Shown: one piece after another, positions 32,947-41,062 of the stretch | Position numbering within the stretch: the stretch's first letter is position 1 | Layout: every line of letters starts with the position of its first letter | NCBI GenBank assembly: GCA_035493895.1 | Contig: DATJHM010000041.1 | Coordinates: forward strand, 1 to 41,829 | DNA from: DATJHM01 sp035493895 | GTDB lineage: Bacteria; Chloroflexota; Ktedonobacteria; Ktedonobacterales; Ktedonobacteraceae | Length of the DNA stretch: 41,829 nt | Direction: 5' to 3' | Program-made: the position numbers and the translations under genes | The notes under the pieces: model-generated | What the model saw: only the letters and a program-made list of their open reading frames with translations | Told to the model about the DNA's origin: nothing | Databases searched by the model: none

Positions 32947-32960
32947 CCTTCTTAAGAAGG
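32947..32960. promoter_or_regulatory. Palindrome over the ribosome site of the small membrane protein gene
   Basis: CCTTCTTAAGAAGG is a perfect 14-bp palindrome whose second half (minus strand) is the Shine-Dalgarno sequence. It may be a dimer operator, or limit translation by intermolecular pairing. Confidence 0.4.
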
Positions 32961-33147
32961 TAATAAGGGATACATCATCACATAAAACGGTTTTTTTATC
33001 TGTATCTATCATACATGAGATACACAGAGACATCAATAGGCATATCCACAATAAGACAGTGAAACAGGCCACAGTTTCAGATAAAATCATACTCAACGAA
33101 CGTACTATTGTTTTTCAAAGCGATTATAATCGATAGGATCTAAGTAC

Positions 33148-33176
33148 TTGACAAGAAGCAAATATTGGTGTATCCT
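33148..33176 (+). promoter_or_regulatory. Promoter of the two initiator tRNA genes
   Basis: TTGACA (33148-33153), a 17-nt spacer and TATCCT (33171-33176) end 11 nt before the first tRNA. A 12-bp palindrome CGATTATAATCG lies at 33121-33132. Confidence 0.75.
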
Positions 33177-33187
33177 GTGGAAGTCAG

Positions 33188-33263
33188 CGCGGGGTGGAGC
33201 AGTGGTTAGCTCGTTGGGCTCATAACCCAAAGGCCGGAGGTTCGAATCCTTCCCCCGCTACCA
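33188..33263 (+). tRNA. tRNA-fMet (CAT), first copy
   Basis: The 76-nt cloverleaf includes an encoded CCA. The anticodon loop is CTCATAA with three G-C pairs in its stem (GGG/CCC), position 1 (C) does not pair with position 72 (T), and the D stem has A11-T24. These are the marks of an initiator tRNA. The T stem (GGAGG/CCTTC) includes one G-T pair. Confidence 0.96.
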
Positions 33264-33283
33264 GGTAGTTTTACCTATATCAA

Positions 33284-33359
<76 letters not shown>

Positions 33360-33373
33360 AGAACATTTTTGGA

Positions 33374-33417
33374 ACGTCTCAAGCAAGGCCTCGGGCCACT
33401 TGAGGCGTTTCTTTTTT
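33374..33417 (+). terminator. Rho-independent terminator after the tRNA genes
   Basis: A 10-bp stem with one G-T pair (33374-33383 with 33399-33408) is followed by TTTCTTTTTT. It is a classic intrinsic terminator. Confidence 0.85.
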
Positions 33418-33433
33418 GTAAAAAATCGTCGTA

Positions 33434-33455
33434 ATGTAGCAACCATGTAGCAACC
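33434..33455. repeat. Two tandem 11-bp repeats next to the integrase gene
   Basis: ATGTAGCAACC occurs twice without gap between the tRNA terminator and the integrase stop codon. Tandem 10-12 bp repeats next to int are typical of arm-type integrase binding sites in tyrosine-recombinase attachment regions, so the element boundary probably lies here. The core attachment site cannot be set without the other end. Confidence 0.6.
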
Positions 33456-33462
33456 CGCTTGT

Positions 33463-34665
33463 TTAGTCGCCGGTGTTCGCGACTTCATCGTCACCCTCCT
33501 TCGATTTTGCACTATCTTCCTGTTTTTTTATCAGGTTCATATCAAGCTTATTTATAGCATCACGATGCATTACGGGCAATACATGCGAATAAATGTCCAT
33601 GGTCATGGAAATTTGCGTATGCCCCAGAATTTCTTGCACTATCTTAGGATGTATACCTAAGCTCAATAGCAGGGACGCACTACTATGCCTGAGATCATGG
33701 AAACGAATATTCGGAAGGCCTGCCAGATTCAGCAACTTTTTTAACTCTTTTACCACCTCATTCGGATTAAGATGAGTACCAAGCGAAGTACAAAACACAT
33801 AATCATGTTCTTGCCACGTCTCGCCAGCTTTTATCTTTGCCTCCTGCTGCTTCGTACGATGGATGGCGAGCGTGGCAAGAGCAAACGGAGCAATAGCTAC
33901 ACTTCGACGGCTCTGTTTTGTCTTTGGTTCTGCCTCTACATAGACATGTGTTCGTCCTGGCATTTTTGTTGGTACTCGCGAAAGAATGCGACGCACCTGT
34001 AAAGTCCCCGTCTTGAAGTCAATATCTTGCCATTTGAGACCTAATATCTCGCCTCGCCTTAATCCGGTTACTAAGGCCAAAATATAAAGCGCTTCCCATT
34101 TATGGCCTCTTACTACAATCAACAACTTCTCAGCTTGCTCCGTCGTCAATGGCTGGATCTCAAACCGCGCTCGGCGAGGCGGCGAAACCAGGTCACAGAC
34201 ATTTTGTGGAATAATTCCCCACTTTACTGCCATATCAAGAGCGAGATGTAAGACGCTGTGATAGCAAGTGATTGTCGAGGCTGCTAGCCCTTCGTCTTCT
34301 TTCTTTGTGTAAAAAGCCCTCACCTGCTGCGCAGTTAATTTTTGCAGCTGAATACGACCGAGCGCAGGCACAATATGAAGGTACACGGCTTCCCGGTATC
34401 GCTCGTAGGTTCGCGGGCGCACTTTTCGCCTATGGGTATTTTCCAGCCAGTCCACAATAAACTGCTCTATCGTTTGCGATGAATTCGCTACCAGTTTTCC
34501 TTGCTGTTGTTCATGGAGCAGGGCTTTCATTTTTTCCTGGACCTCCTTTCTGGTCTTTCCATAGATAACTCTGCGTTTCCCATCATCTAATGAGACACTG
34601 CCGGTCCATTTACCGTCCGATTTGCGCCTATAAATTGATCCTTCGCCGTTGCCTCGTTTCGCCAT
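33463..34665 (-). CDS. int: Tyrosine-type integrase of an integrative element
   Basis: The 400-residue protein has the three usual parts: an AP2-like arm-binding domain (about 1-55, GSIYRRKSDGKWTGSVSLDDG), a SAM-like core-binding domain (65-165) and the catalytic domain (170-375). Catalytic residues are visible: Arg203 in TGLRRGE, a Lys in EPKTKQSRR, His323 and Arg326 in HDLRH, His349 in LGHT and Tyr359 in MDIYSH. It is full length. It sits beside the tRNA-fMet genes and reads toward them, as expected for an element inserted at or near a tRNA 3' end. An excisionase-like gene is present at 41317-41517. Confidence 0.96.
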   Translation of the reverse strand: MAKRGNGEGSIYRRKSDGKWTGSVSLDDGKRRVIYGKTRKEVQEKMKALLHEQQQGKLVANSSQTIEQFIVDWLENTHRRKVRPRTYERYREAVYLHIVPALGRIQLQKLTAQQVRAFYTKKEDEGLAASTITCYHSVLHLALDMAVKWGIIPQNVCDLVSPPRRARFEIQPLTTEQAEKLLIVVRGHKWEALYILALVTGLRRGEILGLKWQDIDFKTGTLQVRRILSRVPTKMPGRTHVYVEAEPKTKQSRRSVAIAPFALATLAIHRTKQQEAKIKAGETWQEHDYVFCTSLGTHLNPNEVVKELKKLLNLAGLPNIRFHDLRHSSASLLLSLGIHPKIVQEILGHTQISMTMDIYSHVLPVMHRDAINKLDMNLIKKQEDSAKSKEGDDEVANTGD

Positions 34666-34740
34666 AGTTCTTTTCCTTTCTCATCATTTTTGTTGCGAGT
34701 ATTCCAGCAGGAAACATCCACCGGAATACCCATGGCCGCA

Positions 34741-35184
34741 TTACTGGTCGTCCTCTAATGCTGTAGACAACCCAAAACCGATGCCCAGATCTTCGAGATC
34801 ATCCTCGATAGCATTTTTCTGAGGCCAGCCCGGCTCTTCTCTGATAGAAGAGCCGGATCGATCTCCCGGTGCGTTACGATAGTGCTCCCTATTCTCGCTG
34901 CTTTGCACCGAGTTGTAAGGATGTTCTCCATATTCGATGAGCAGATCAATGGCTGAACTCAGGTGTCTCCGCAACGCTTTCGCCAGGAGCGCTCCTTCCC
35001 ATCCTGCAAGCATCCCACCTGGGTCTGGTGCCACTTTCGTTGCCTCAACCAGAAGACCGCTGACCAGTGCCAGACGAAACACATCACTGAGTGATAGGCC
35101 CATTTGCGCGCTCAACGCGTGCGCGAGTTTGAGCGCGTCTGGTGGAATGTTACGGAGAGAACTGGGGGGAGTGGACTTACTCAT
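34741..35184 (-). CDS. Candidate ParR-like adaptor (ribbon-helix-helix type) of a ParM system
   Basis: The 147-residue protein is not recognised by a named family. Residues about 12-48 (PDALKLAHALSAQMGLSLSD, VFRLALVSGLLVEA) look like a ribbon-helix-helix or similar small DNA-binding fold; the rest is helical, then acidic and probably disordered at the C-terminus (EDDLEDLGIGFG). In type II partition systems the acidic or helical tail of ParR contacts ParM. Its ATG overlaps the stop of the ParM-like frame (ATGA), so the genes are coupled. Function is inferred from position and shape. Confidence 0.5.
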   Translation of the reverse strand: MSKSTPPSSLRNIPPDALKLAHALSAQMGLSLSDVFRLALVSGLLVEATKVAPDPGGMLAGWEGALLAKALRRHLSSAIDLLIEYGEHPYNSVQSSENREHYRNAPGDRSGSSIREEPGWPQKNAIEDDLEDLGIGFGLSTALEDDQ

Positions 35185-36458
35185 AGTTTCTCCTCTGAAC
35201 GCGTCGTCGTTCCTCCTCGCATGCGTTCAACTGATTTCTGCGCGGTTGCCTGTGCCAGGATGTAACCACCAATGGCATTGAGCACCGGAGCCAGATCTTT
35301 CGGCACAAACAGAAAACTTTCCAAACTGCGCTTCGCTCGAACCAATGTTTCCAGCGACTCAGCCAGCAAGATTGAGCCGCCACCAGTAAACATAAGAAAG
35401 CTTCGTTCGTCCTGGAGCTGGTGGCGCAGATGGGTCAACAAACTTTGCGAGCGGGTCGCGATGACTTCAGAAACGATATCCGCGACAGAGATACGGCGTC
35501 CTTCGATGAGTGCATGACGAGTGACGAGAACCTGTTATGCCTCGACATCGGAGAGGCGAATGCCCGGATGCTGAGCGCGAATACGCTCTCGGACGACACG
35601 GGCGAGAGCAATCGTCCCATCATCAATTAACGAGGCAGCCATCCGCAACTTTGGTTTCCCTTGAGGCTGATGTTGGATTGTCACTTCACACTGATGAAAC
35701 TGTCCACCGCCAATGTCCAGCGTCAGATGCCTGACAATAGGGGTTTCTACAGGCATCCCATAGATGGTGTAATACCAGGAGGCAAAGGAACCAAAGGTTT
35801 GCGGGTAAGGGTTGAGTTCAACCAGACGCAACGTCCAGATCGTTACCTGTCCCTGTTCATCTGTGCGGCGGATAGTATACAGAGTATTAAAGAGCGGAAT
35901 CAATCCTCGGCGTGTAGCATCCTTCACCCCGCCACGATCGGTTTCCTCGTTTGGAATGCCGAAGCTCAGGTAGAGATTATACGCATCTTGCGTTTCTTCA
36001 TACCCTGCCTCCAATAGCAATTCGACCAGGCAGGCGAAGAGATAACGACGGTAGCGTTCATCAGGGAGCCGATCATAGGTCATTCCAATCGGAAGGCTCT
36101 CGATCTTCTTTGCCTGGAGCGCGTCCTCACCAATCCAGAACGGCTCCGAGCCATTTACCTGCCAGGTCGTGATCCCATCACCTATCCCAAGTTGCGCTGC
36201 AGGCGCATAGGCGGTAATAATACGCCTGGTGCATAAAAAAGGGGCCTGTACGTGCAACATTGCGCCTTTAAAAGCATCATTGCCATTATCGACAGCAACA
36301 AGTGTCGCGATCGTCGATATTTTTCGGCCAGGCGAACTCTCCCAGTACTGGAATGGAATCTGGCGTAATAGTCCTTTGCCATCAGTATTGGTAAGTGGCT
36401 CCTGGCGACAAAGGCGACCCAGGAAAGAGTCAGGGTGAATACTCGTTTCAAGTGACAT
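35181..36458 (-). pseudogene. ParM/actin-like ATPase with one in-frame stop codon
   Basis: A single frame of 426 codons encodes an actin-like partition ATPase, interrupted by TAA at 35535-35537 (codon 308). Before it are phosphate-1 AVDNGNDAFKG (Asp57) and phosphate-2 LTLDIGGGQ (Asp248). After it, in the same frame, come VLVTRHALIEGRRIS, the adenosine motif FTGGGSILL (358-365) and VLNAIGGYILAQA. No start codon with a ribosome site follows the stop. The 307-residue product would lack the nucleotide-clasping part. Either the gene is inactive by a recent nonsense mutation (the next codon is CAG, and CAA to TAA is one step), or the stop is read through, or it is a sequencing error. ATG 36458 has AAAGGGA 7 nt upstream. 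Confidence 0.8.
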
Positions 36459-36461
36459 GGT

Positions 36462-36635
36462 TCATCCCTTTGGTTCTGTCAGCACACTGCTGAAAGAGAT
36501 TACAAATGACGACAATTTCGGGAAAATCCGTGTCTCCGGGGAAGAGAATCCCCAAAAACAGCATGAAGAGCAATCAGAATGACTACGGATGACGATAAAA
36601 CGTTTCTTGCTGTCAGGAGTAGGTTTCTGGTGCAT
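36462..36635 (-). CDS. Small 57-residue open frame ahead of the parM-like gene
   Basis: The ATG at 36635 has GGGAG 6 nt upstream and lies about 18 nt after the expected transcription start of promoter module A. The frame ends 3 nt before the parM-like ATG. The product is basic at the N-terminus (PTPDSKKRFIVIRSHSD) with two close cysteine pairs (CSSCC). Related coding (HRKTFFLVIGNRN) is seen at the same distance from module B upstream of the excisionase gene. It may be a leader peptide or a small element protein; no family is known to me. Confidence 0.4.
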   Translation of the reverse strand: MHQKPTPDSKKRFIVIRSHSDCSSCCFWGFSSPETRIFPKLSSFVISFSSVLTEPKG

Positions 36636-36659
36636 CCACACTCCCGAGCTATTAGAAGT

Positions 36660-36714
36660 ACTGTAGCAGACAAACACGGGAGCGAGACGGGAAAAATGTG
36701 GTAATGATGGGCTT
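36660..36714 (-). promoter_or_regulatory. Promoter module A (55-bp dispersed repeat) for the parM-like genes
   Basis: This is the first of three related modules. In the direction of the gene it reads AAGCCCATCATTACCA, a T-rich spacer, GTCTCGCTCC, GTGTTTG and TGCTACAGT, an extended -10 at 36668-36660. Module B is colinear except for an 11-nt insertion; module C differs by a few bases. The conserved upstream boxes are candidate sites for a common regulator. Confidence 0.7.
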
Positions 36715-36927
36715 CGGATGATAAATCTTGTTGTTTTGTGCATTACGAGAGAGAGATCTGCCAGAAAAGCTTGTTTTTGCAGTTTAATATCTCTATCCTC
36801 TTTCACTTCATCATCCAAATGATGAGCTTTTGATGATGAAGCGAGTTGTCATGCGAAACACATATCTGCCAGTCAAAAGAAAAATTATCTTCCTGTAGGT
36901 AGGAGTATCGGAAGACAATTTTCTGCT
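36715..36927. promoter_or_regulatory. Candidate centromere/operator region between divergent modules A and C
   Basis: This 213-nt region between two back-to-back promoters contains CTTCATCATC (36806-36815) mirrored by GATGATGAAG (36832-36841), with further TGATGA copies between the arms. The same TCATCAT word occurs in both modules. ParM systems keep their centromere next to the operon, bound by ParR at short repeats; this is the best candidate here. Role inferred. Confidence 0.4.
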
Positions 36928-36982
36928 AAGCTCATCATTACCATATTTTTCCTGCCTCGCTCCTGTGTTTATTGGCTATATT
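36928..36982 (+). promoter_or_regulatory. Promoter module C (55-bp dispersed repeat) for the BTAD-like gene
   Basis: It reads AAGCTCATCATTACCA, a T-rich spacer, GCCTCGCTCC, TGTGTTTA and a -10 TATATT (36977-36982). It is inverted relative to module A but has the same orientation to its gene, whose start codon lies about 220 nt downstream. Confidence 0.7.
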
Positions 36983-37210
36983 ACTCATGTCAATAGCTGG
37001 TAGAGCATCTTACCCAAGGTCTCCAGAGCAAACCACAGGATGGTGATCTTCCCTGACAGTGATGTTGATTCTCTGTAAAGGATCACACGTACTCTTTTTG
37101 TTGTCGGTTGGGTCGTTGACGAAAGGTCGTAATGAACCACTACCTTCGGCGGTGGACATGACACAATGGCGATTTCAGCAGAAGGTAGATGAACAAGAAA
37201 AGGAAGGTTT

Positions 37211-38185
37211 ATGTCCTCTCATGCGAACACAGCTTCTTATCCCTATACACTTTCTATTTCGTTATTAAAAAAATTCGAAGTGGTCATTCACACCGCTGAT
37301 GGAATGAGCTATCGTGTCCCAATCAGCCCAAATGCAATGCGAGTGCAATTGCTGGCTTATTTCGCCTGGAAGCGAGATAAGATTAGGATTGAAAAATTTC
37401 TCAATGGGTTCTTCCCTGTGAAAGGGAAAGCAGCACAAAGCGCGTTTCATGCGCACGTCAGACTTGTAAAGGGGGACATTCAAGACGCCATCGACCGACT
37501 GAATACGAAGCGGGGAACCGATCCACTTCCAACGAATCCGGCTCTCTTTGAGCATAAAAAACAATATTGGTGGAAGCTATTCTCAATCTGGCAGGTGACA
37601 GATCTGGAGAAGGTTGAGGCATATGCCAGGATCGTCCAGAAAGCAGAACGGCTTTCGTCTCTGGGTCCGATCCCAGAGCACATAAGACAGGCATGCCATG
37701 CGTTAGTTGCGGCCTACCCGGGAGATTTCCTGGAGGAAATGCTCCTAGCGTATCCAGAAGAGTTTCAACCAATGGTGACGTCCTGGGTTCGTGAACCCTA
37801 TACGCTCTACCGAGAAAACTATTTGCAAGCGCTCTGGTGGGCTGCTGAAGATGAGTGGCAAAGAGGAAAGGCAAATGCAGATGGACAACCATTGGTACAT
37901 TTCGATCAGTCAGCAAAACTCTTCGAGAAATATGCCATGTATGCGTGTAACGGTCGGCTGGATACCAGGGTCTACTTTCCTACAGAGAAGCTTCATGAGG
38001 GACCTCGTGTGTTTATGAGTGAGGAGGCCCTATGCCGCAGCCTTACCATTTATAAGGCAAGGGGGAGAACGCAAGATTTTGAAACCTGCAAACGGGCTTA
38101 TACTCGACAGATGGAACGCATCTCACGTGGAGTCTGGAAACCGGGAGAGCATCTACGAGAGATCATACAATCAATTATTCAATAG
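37211..38185 (+). CDS. BTAD/SARP-like protein of the integrated element
   Basis: The 324-residue protein starts with a winged-helix-like segment (about 20-95): LLAYFAWKRDKIRIEKFLNG, AFHAHVRLVKGDIQDAIDRL, whose order resembles the DNA-binding part of SARP/LAL regulators. Residues 135-320 are helical and contain AAYPGDFLEE (168-176), the hallmark of bacterial transcriptional activator domains, plus a TPR-like end (LTIYKARGRTQDFETCKRAY). The wing residues are weakly conserved. It may regulate the element's genes, perhaps at the repeated promoter modules. AGGAAGG precedes the ATG. Confidence 0.6.
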   Translation: MSSHANTASYPYTLSISLLKKFEVVIHTADGMSYRVPISPNAMRVQLLAYFAWKRDKIRIEKFLNGFFPVKGKAAQSAFHAHVRLVKGDIQDAIDRLNTKRGTDPLPTNPALFEHKKQYWWKLFSIWQVTDLEKVEAYARIVQKAERLSSLGPIPEHIRQACHALVAAYPGDFLEEMLLAYPEEFQPMVTSWVREPYTLYRENYLQALWWAAEDEWQRGKANADGQPLVHFDQSAKLFEKYAMYACNGRLDTRVYFPTEKLHEGPRVFMSEEALCRSLTIYKARGRTQDFETCKRAYTRQMERISRGVWKPGEHLREIIQSIIQ

Positions 38186-38362
38186 CGTATTTCTTCAGCC
38201 AGAACGCTGTAGGATCTTCTTCTCAAAACTAACTGTGTATATAAGAAAACGAGAAACCAGGGCATTGACTGGCCTTGTCAGGAAGATGAGGGTCGGAACG
38301 TTCCCGGAGCCTGTTTGTTCATGTCCATATGCTAATAATCACGCTTTATTAGCAAGCACCAT

Positions 38363-38400
38363 TTTAATAAAAACCAAATTTGATATTGGTTTTTATTAAA
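38363..38400. terminator. Long AT-rich bidirectional terminator
   Basis: A perfect 15-bp inverted repeat (38363-38377 with 38386-38400, loop 8 nt) follows the BTAD-like gene by 178 nt. Each arm has its own A/T run next to CCAA or TTGG, so it can work from both sides. Confidence 0.7.
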
Positions 38401-38680
38401 GGCTTCGATAAAAGCGTACCATATCAATATGGCTCTGTCAATGATACACATGGCACTTCTTGAGGGCGGAGGAAGTTGCGATACTTCCAGCCTCAGCCTT
38501 CTATCATCCCACCATATGCGAGTTTATTTTGTGCTATGATGGTGGCGTACGGAACAGAGATATTCCGGAACAGGCTCTCATCGAATTTTTTCCAGAGTGC
38601 CTATGAAGCCGGGGCAATGCTGGGACAATGGGATCGGGAAACATTGGAAAGAGAAAGATGATAGACAAGGAAATATGCTT
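38401..38680 (+). promoter_or_regulatory. Control region of the dioxygenase gene
   Basis: It holds a 14-nt dyad CCATAT-CA-ATATGG (38419-38432) and an extended -10 TGCTATGAT (38532-38540), which would give a leader of about 135 nt. The related MhqO genes of Bacillus are controlled by MarR-type quinone sensors binding dyads; whether this dyad is such a site is not known. Confidence 0.4.
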
Positions 38681-39625
38681 ATGCAACACAGTCTACCTGG
38701 TATCCACCATGTCACTGCAATCACAAGTGACCCACAACGCAATATCGACTTCTACACCGGTGTTCTGGGACTACGGCTGGTCAAAGTGACCGTCAATTTT
38801 GATGACCCCAGTTCCTATCACCTGTACTATGGTGATAAGGAGGGACATCCAGGCACGATCATGACCTTTTTTGCCTGGCCGGGCGCTCCTCGAGGACGAC
38901 AGGGAACGGGGCAAATAAACGCAACGGCTTTCTCGGTCTCTGAAGGCTCGCTTGGTTATTGGATTAGTTATCTGCTCGAACGTGGTATTCAATACGAGGG
39001 ACCAACAGTACGTTTTGGTGAGCAGGTTCTCTCCCTGCGAGATCCAGATGGACTGGTCATCGAAATCGTGGCGTATCTCGGAGAGCAAGACCCTCCCGGA
39101 TGGGATAATGGAGTCATCCCTGCCGAGCATGCCATTCGTGGTATTTCTAGCGTTACGCTCTGGGAAGATGACTATGAACAAACTGCTCATTTCCTGACCG
39201 ATACGCTGGGCTTCCGTCTGGTCTCCGAGGAGCAGAACACATTCCGCTATGCGCTTGGCACAGGGAAAACTGGTACCAGAGTAGATGTACGCAATGCGCA
39301 TGGGTTCTGGCGTGGGACAATTGCCACAGGTACAATACATCATGTCGCATGGCGCGTGGCAACCGATGAAGCACAACAGAAGTGGCGAGAAATCCTTGAC
39401 GCTCACGATTTCAACGTTACACCTGTGCTGGATCGTGCGTATTTCCACTCGATCTACTTTTCTGAACCTGGTGGTGTGCTCTTCGAGATTGCGACTGATC
39501 CTCCAGGCTTTACCGTGGATGAACCAATCGAACAGTTAGGGACACGGCTTCAACTTCCACCCTGGCTTGAAGCGCAGCGTTCAGAGATAGAGCGCATGTT
39601 ACCTCCACTTCGTTACAGGTTGTGA
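38681..39625 (+). CDS. Ring-cleaving dioxygenase of the VOC superfamily (MhqO/MhqA-like)
   Basis: The ATG at 38681 has AAGGAA 8 nt upstream and is preferred to the one at 38675. The 314-residue protein has two VOC halves. Metal ligands are visible: His10 in GIHHVTAI, His221 in IHHVAWRV and Glu269 in VLFEIATDP. Typical family words are DFYTGVLGLRLVKVTVNFDD and the closing PPWLEAQR. Bacillus homologues are induced by hydroquinones and catechols and thought to cleave their rings. Here the gene lies inside the integrated element, so it is possible cargo giving tolerance to quinones or aromatic compounds. Confidence 0.92.
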   Translation: MQHSLPGIHHVTAITSDPQRNIDFYTGVLGLRLVKVTVNFDDPSSYHLYYGDKEGHPGTIMTFFAWPGAPRGRQGTGQINATAFSVSEGSLGYWISYLLERGIQYEGPTVRFGEQVLSLRDPDGLVIEIVAYLGEQDPPGWDNGVIPAEHAIRGISSVTLWEDDYEQTAHFLTDTLGFRLVSEEQNTFRYALGTGKTGTRVDVRNAHGFWRGTIATGTIHHVAWRVATDEAQQKWREILDAHDFNVTPVLDRAYFHSIYFSEPGGVLFEIATDPPGFTVDEPIEQLGTRLQLPPWLEAQRSEIERMLPPLRYRL

Positions 39626-39922
39626 TGTTTACTGCGTCACAACGTTGGTAGGTTCCATTCAGGTCAGTGGGCACCAGTATGGTCAGTGCAAGCATCTCTA
39701 GCGCCTGGCACGATGGCAGGACTGGGTTCCTCCTCTCGGCAACGGGAGTACCTCTGTCAAGAAGGAAAAGCTGTTGAAGAAAAAACAGTCGGGAGAGGCC
39801 TCAAATCAGCTTCTCTATTGAGAAGATGCCCTTGGTCCAAGAATTCTCTTTTGCATTCCCGTTATTTCTGCTTTGGATCTTTCGGCTGTAGCATCAGCTT
39901 CTCACGTTTGTCGATGTGTAAA
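39626..39922. other. Gap between convergent genes, nothing recognised
   Basis: These 297 nt separate the dioxygenase (+) and the coiled-coil gene (-). I see no ribosome site with a convincing frame and no strong intrinsic terminator. The only modest feature is a short complementary pair around 39727-39750 (CTCCTCTCGG and GGGAG). Confidence 0.4.
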
Positions 39923-40975
39923 TTACTCGATCTGTGTACGTACGACAATCAGTTCTTTCTGCAAGCGATCTATCTCGGTCTGCTGGAGCTTGCGTGTGGT
40001 TCGATCCAGTTCTGCCTGCTCTCTGGCGGTTGTCAACTCTATTCGTAGTCGGTCCACCTCTGCGCGCTCGCGTTCCAGGTTAGCGCGTGCCTCGGTTCGG
40101 TAGTCTTCTGCCTGTGAGCACACGGCTGAAAGCTCCGATCGCAGACGATCCACTTCTACCTGTTCCCGCTTGAGCATAGCACGGACCTCTGTCATCAGTT
40201 GCTCTGCGGCCGCGATCTTGCTGTGAGCATCAACTTCGGCATGATGTACATGGATTTCGGCCTGTCTTATTTCCTCCTGAATTGTCGCCGTTGTGGCCTG
40301 CGCTTGAGCGATTGCTTCCTGAGCCTGACTGCGGATCTCCTCAATTTGATGCTGTGCTTCGGCCCGTATCTGTTCCACCATCTCATCTCGCTCTGCCTGG
40401 ACTTCTGTGATCTGGCGCTCTGCCTCTTCCATTTGTGCAATTGCCAGTGCTACCGCTTCTCGCTCCGCCAGAGCTTCTTGTTTTGCCACTTGCTGAGCTG
40501 CCTCTGCTGCCAGACGCAGTGATCGTTCAGCCGAAGCTGTTTGCTGTGCATCTGCTACTCGAGCCTCTGCTCGATCAAGAGAGAATTGGATCTGTGCTGC
40601 CGCAAGGTCGGGATCGGCAATACCAGTAAGCGCTGTCAAATAGCGCTCCAGATCGGTTTGTAGCTCTGTAATCCGGTTCACGACCGAGCCGCGCAACGAT
40701 TCTACAGGCATCAGTGCTGGTGCTAAGCGGAGAGTTGTCGTCTCACTCTCAGCAATCGATTTGAGTTGCAGGCGTGCTCGGCGACTGTGGTTGGCATTGT
40801 GTTCCGGATCAGAACAGTAGGCCGAAGGTCGTCCAGAGGTACCTATTGTTGCCTGACGAGATGCATAACAAGTCGGATAGCGGCAAATAGCTTCATCCTT
40901 GTCCTTGGCATCGAGTGCCGCAAGAATCTCTGCTGCTGCGCCCGGGTCTTTTGGAAGTTGCTGAAGTATACTCAT
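39923..40975 (-). CDS. Coiled-coil protein with N-terminal zinc-like motif (KfrA-like layout)
   Basis: The ATG at 40975 has GAGG 9 nt upstream; the frame is open to an ATG at 41077, which would run through the inverted repeat at 41003-41062. The 350-residue protein has C-x4-C-x17-C-x4-H (Cys31, Cys36, Cys54, His59) with GRPSAYCSDPEHNANHSRRA, like zinc motifs of small DNA-binding proteins of actinobacterial plasmids. From about 95 to the end it is one long coiled coil (heptads of Ala, Glu, Gln, Arg; for example EVDRLRSELSA, EVDRLRIELTT). Plasmid KfrA proteins combine a DNA-binding head with a long coiled coil, assist partition and repress themselves at an inverted repeat; the layout here is the same. 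No sequence proof of homology. Confidence 0.65.
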   Translation of the reverse strand: MSILQQLPKDPGAAAEILAALDAKDKDEAICRYPTCYASRQATIGTSGRPSAYCSDPEHNANHSRRARLQLKSIAESETTTLRLAPALMPVESLRGSVVNRITELQTDLERYLTALTGIADPDLAAAQIQFSLDRAEARVADAQQTASAERSLRLAAEAAQQVAKQEALAEREAVALAIAQMEEAERQITEVQAERDEMVEQIRAEAQHQIEEIRSQAQEAIAQAQATTATIQEEIRQAEIHVHHAEVDAHSKIAAAEQLMTEVRAMLKREQVEVDRLRSELSAVCSQAEDYRTEARANLERERAEVDRLRIELTTAREQAELDRTTRKLQQTEIDRLQKELIVVRTQIE

Positions 40976-41002
40976 CTGGGTTTCCCTCTGTGTGAGCTCA
41001 AA

Positions 41003-41062
41003 TTTTCTATCAGGGCATATCATTTCATAATTTGTGTCGAAACGATATGCTCTGATAGAAAA
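41003..41062. promoter_or_regulatory. 19-bp inverted repeat upstream of the coiled-coil gene
   Basis: Arms at 41003-41021 and 41044-41062 match in 18 of 19 positions and are 22 bp apart. The position directly upstream of the start codon at 40975 suits an autoregulatory operator, as in KfrA systems. It could also form a strong hairpin in the leader. Confidence 0.6.

Noticed and set aside
35177..35383. Separate small gene at the end of the parM-like gene
   Set aside because: It is in another frame of the same strand; the adenosine-binding motif and the ATGA coupling belong to the parM frame.
36715..36927. CRISPR array
   Set aside because: The TGATGA words are too short and irregular, and there are no spacers or cas genes anywhere in the window.
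39686..40048. 120-codon + strand frame near the coiled-coil gene
   Set aside because: Most of it is the antisense of the coiled-coil reading frame, and its start has no ribosome site.
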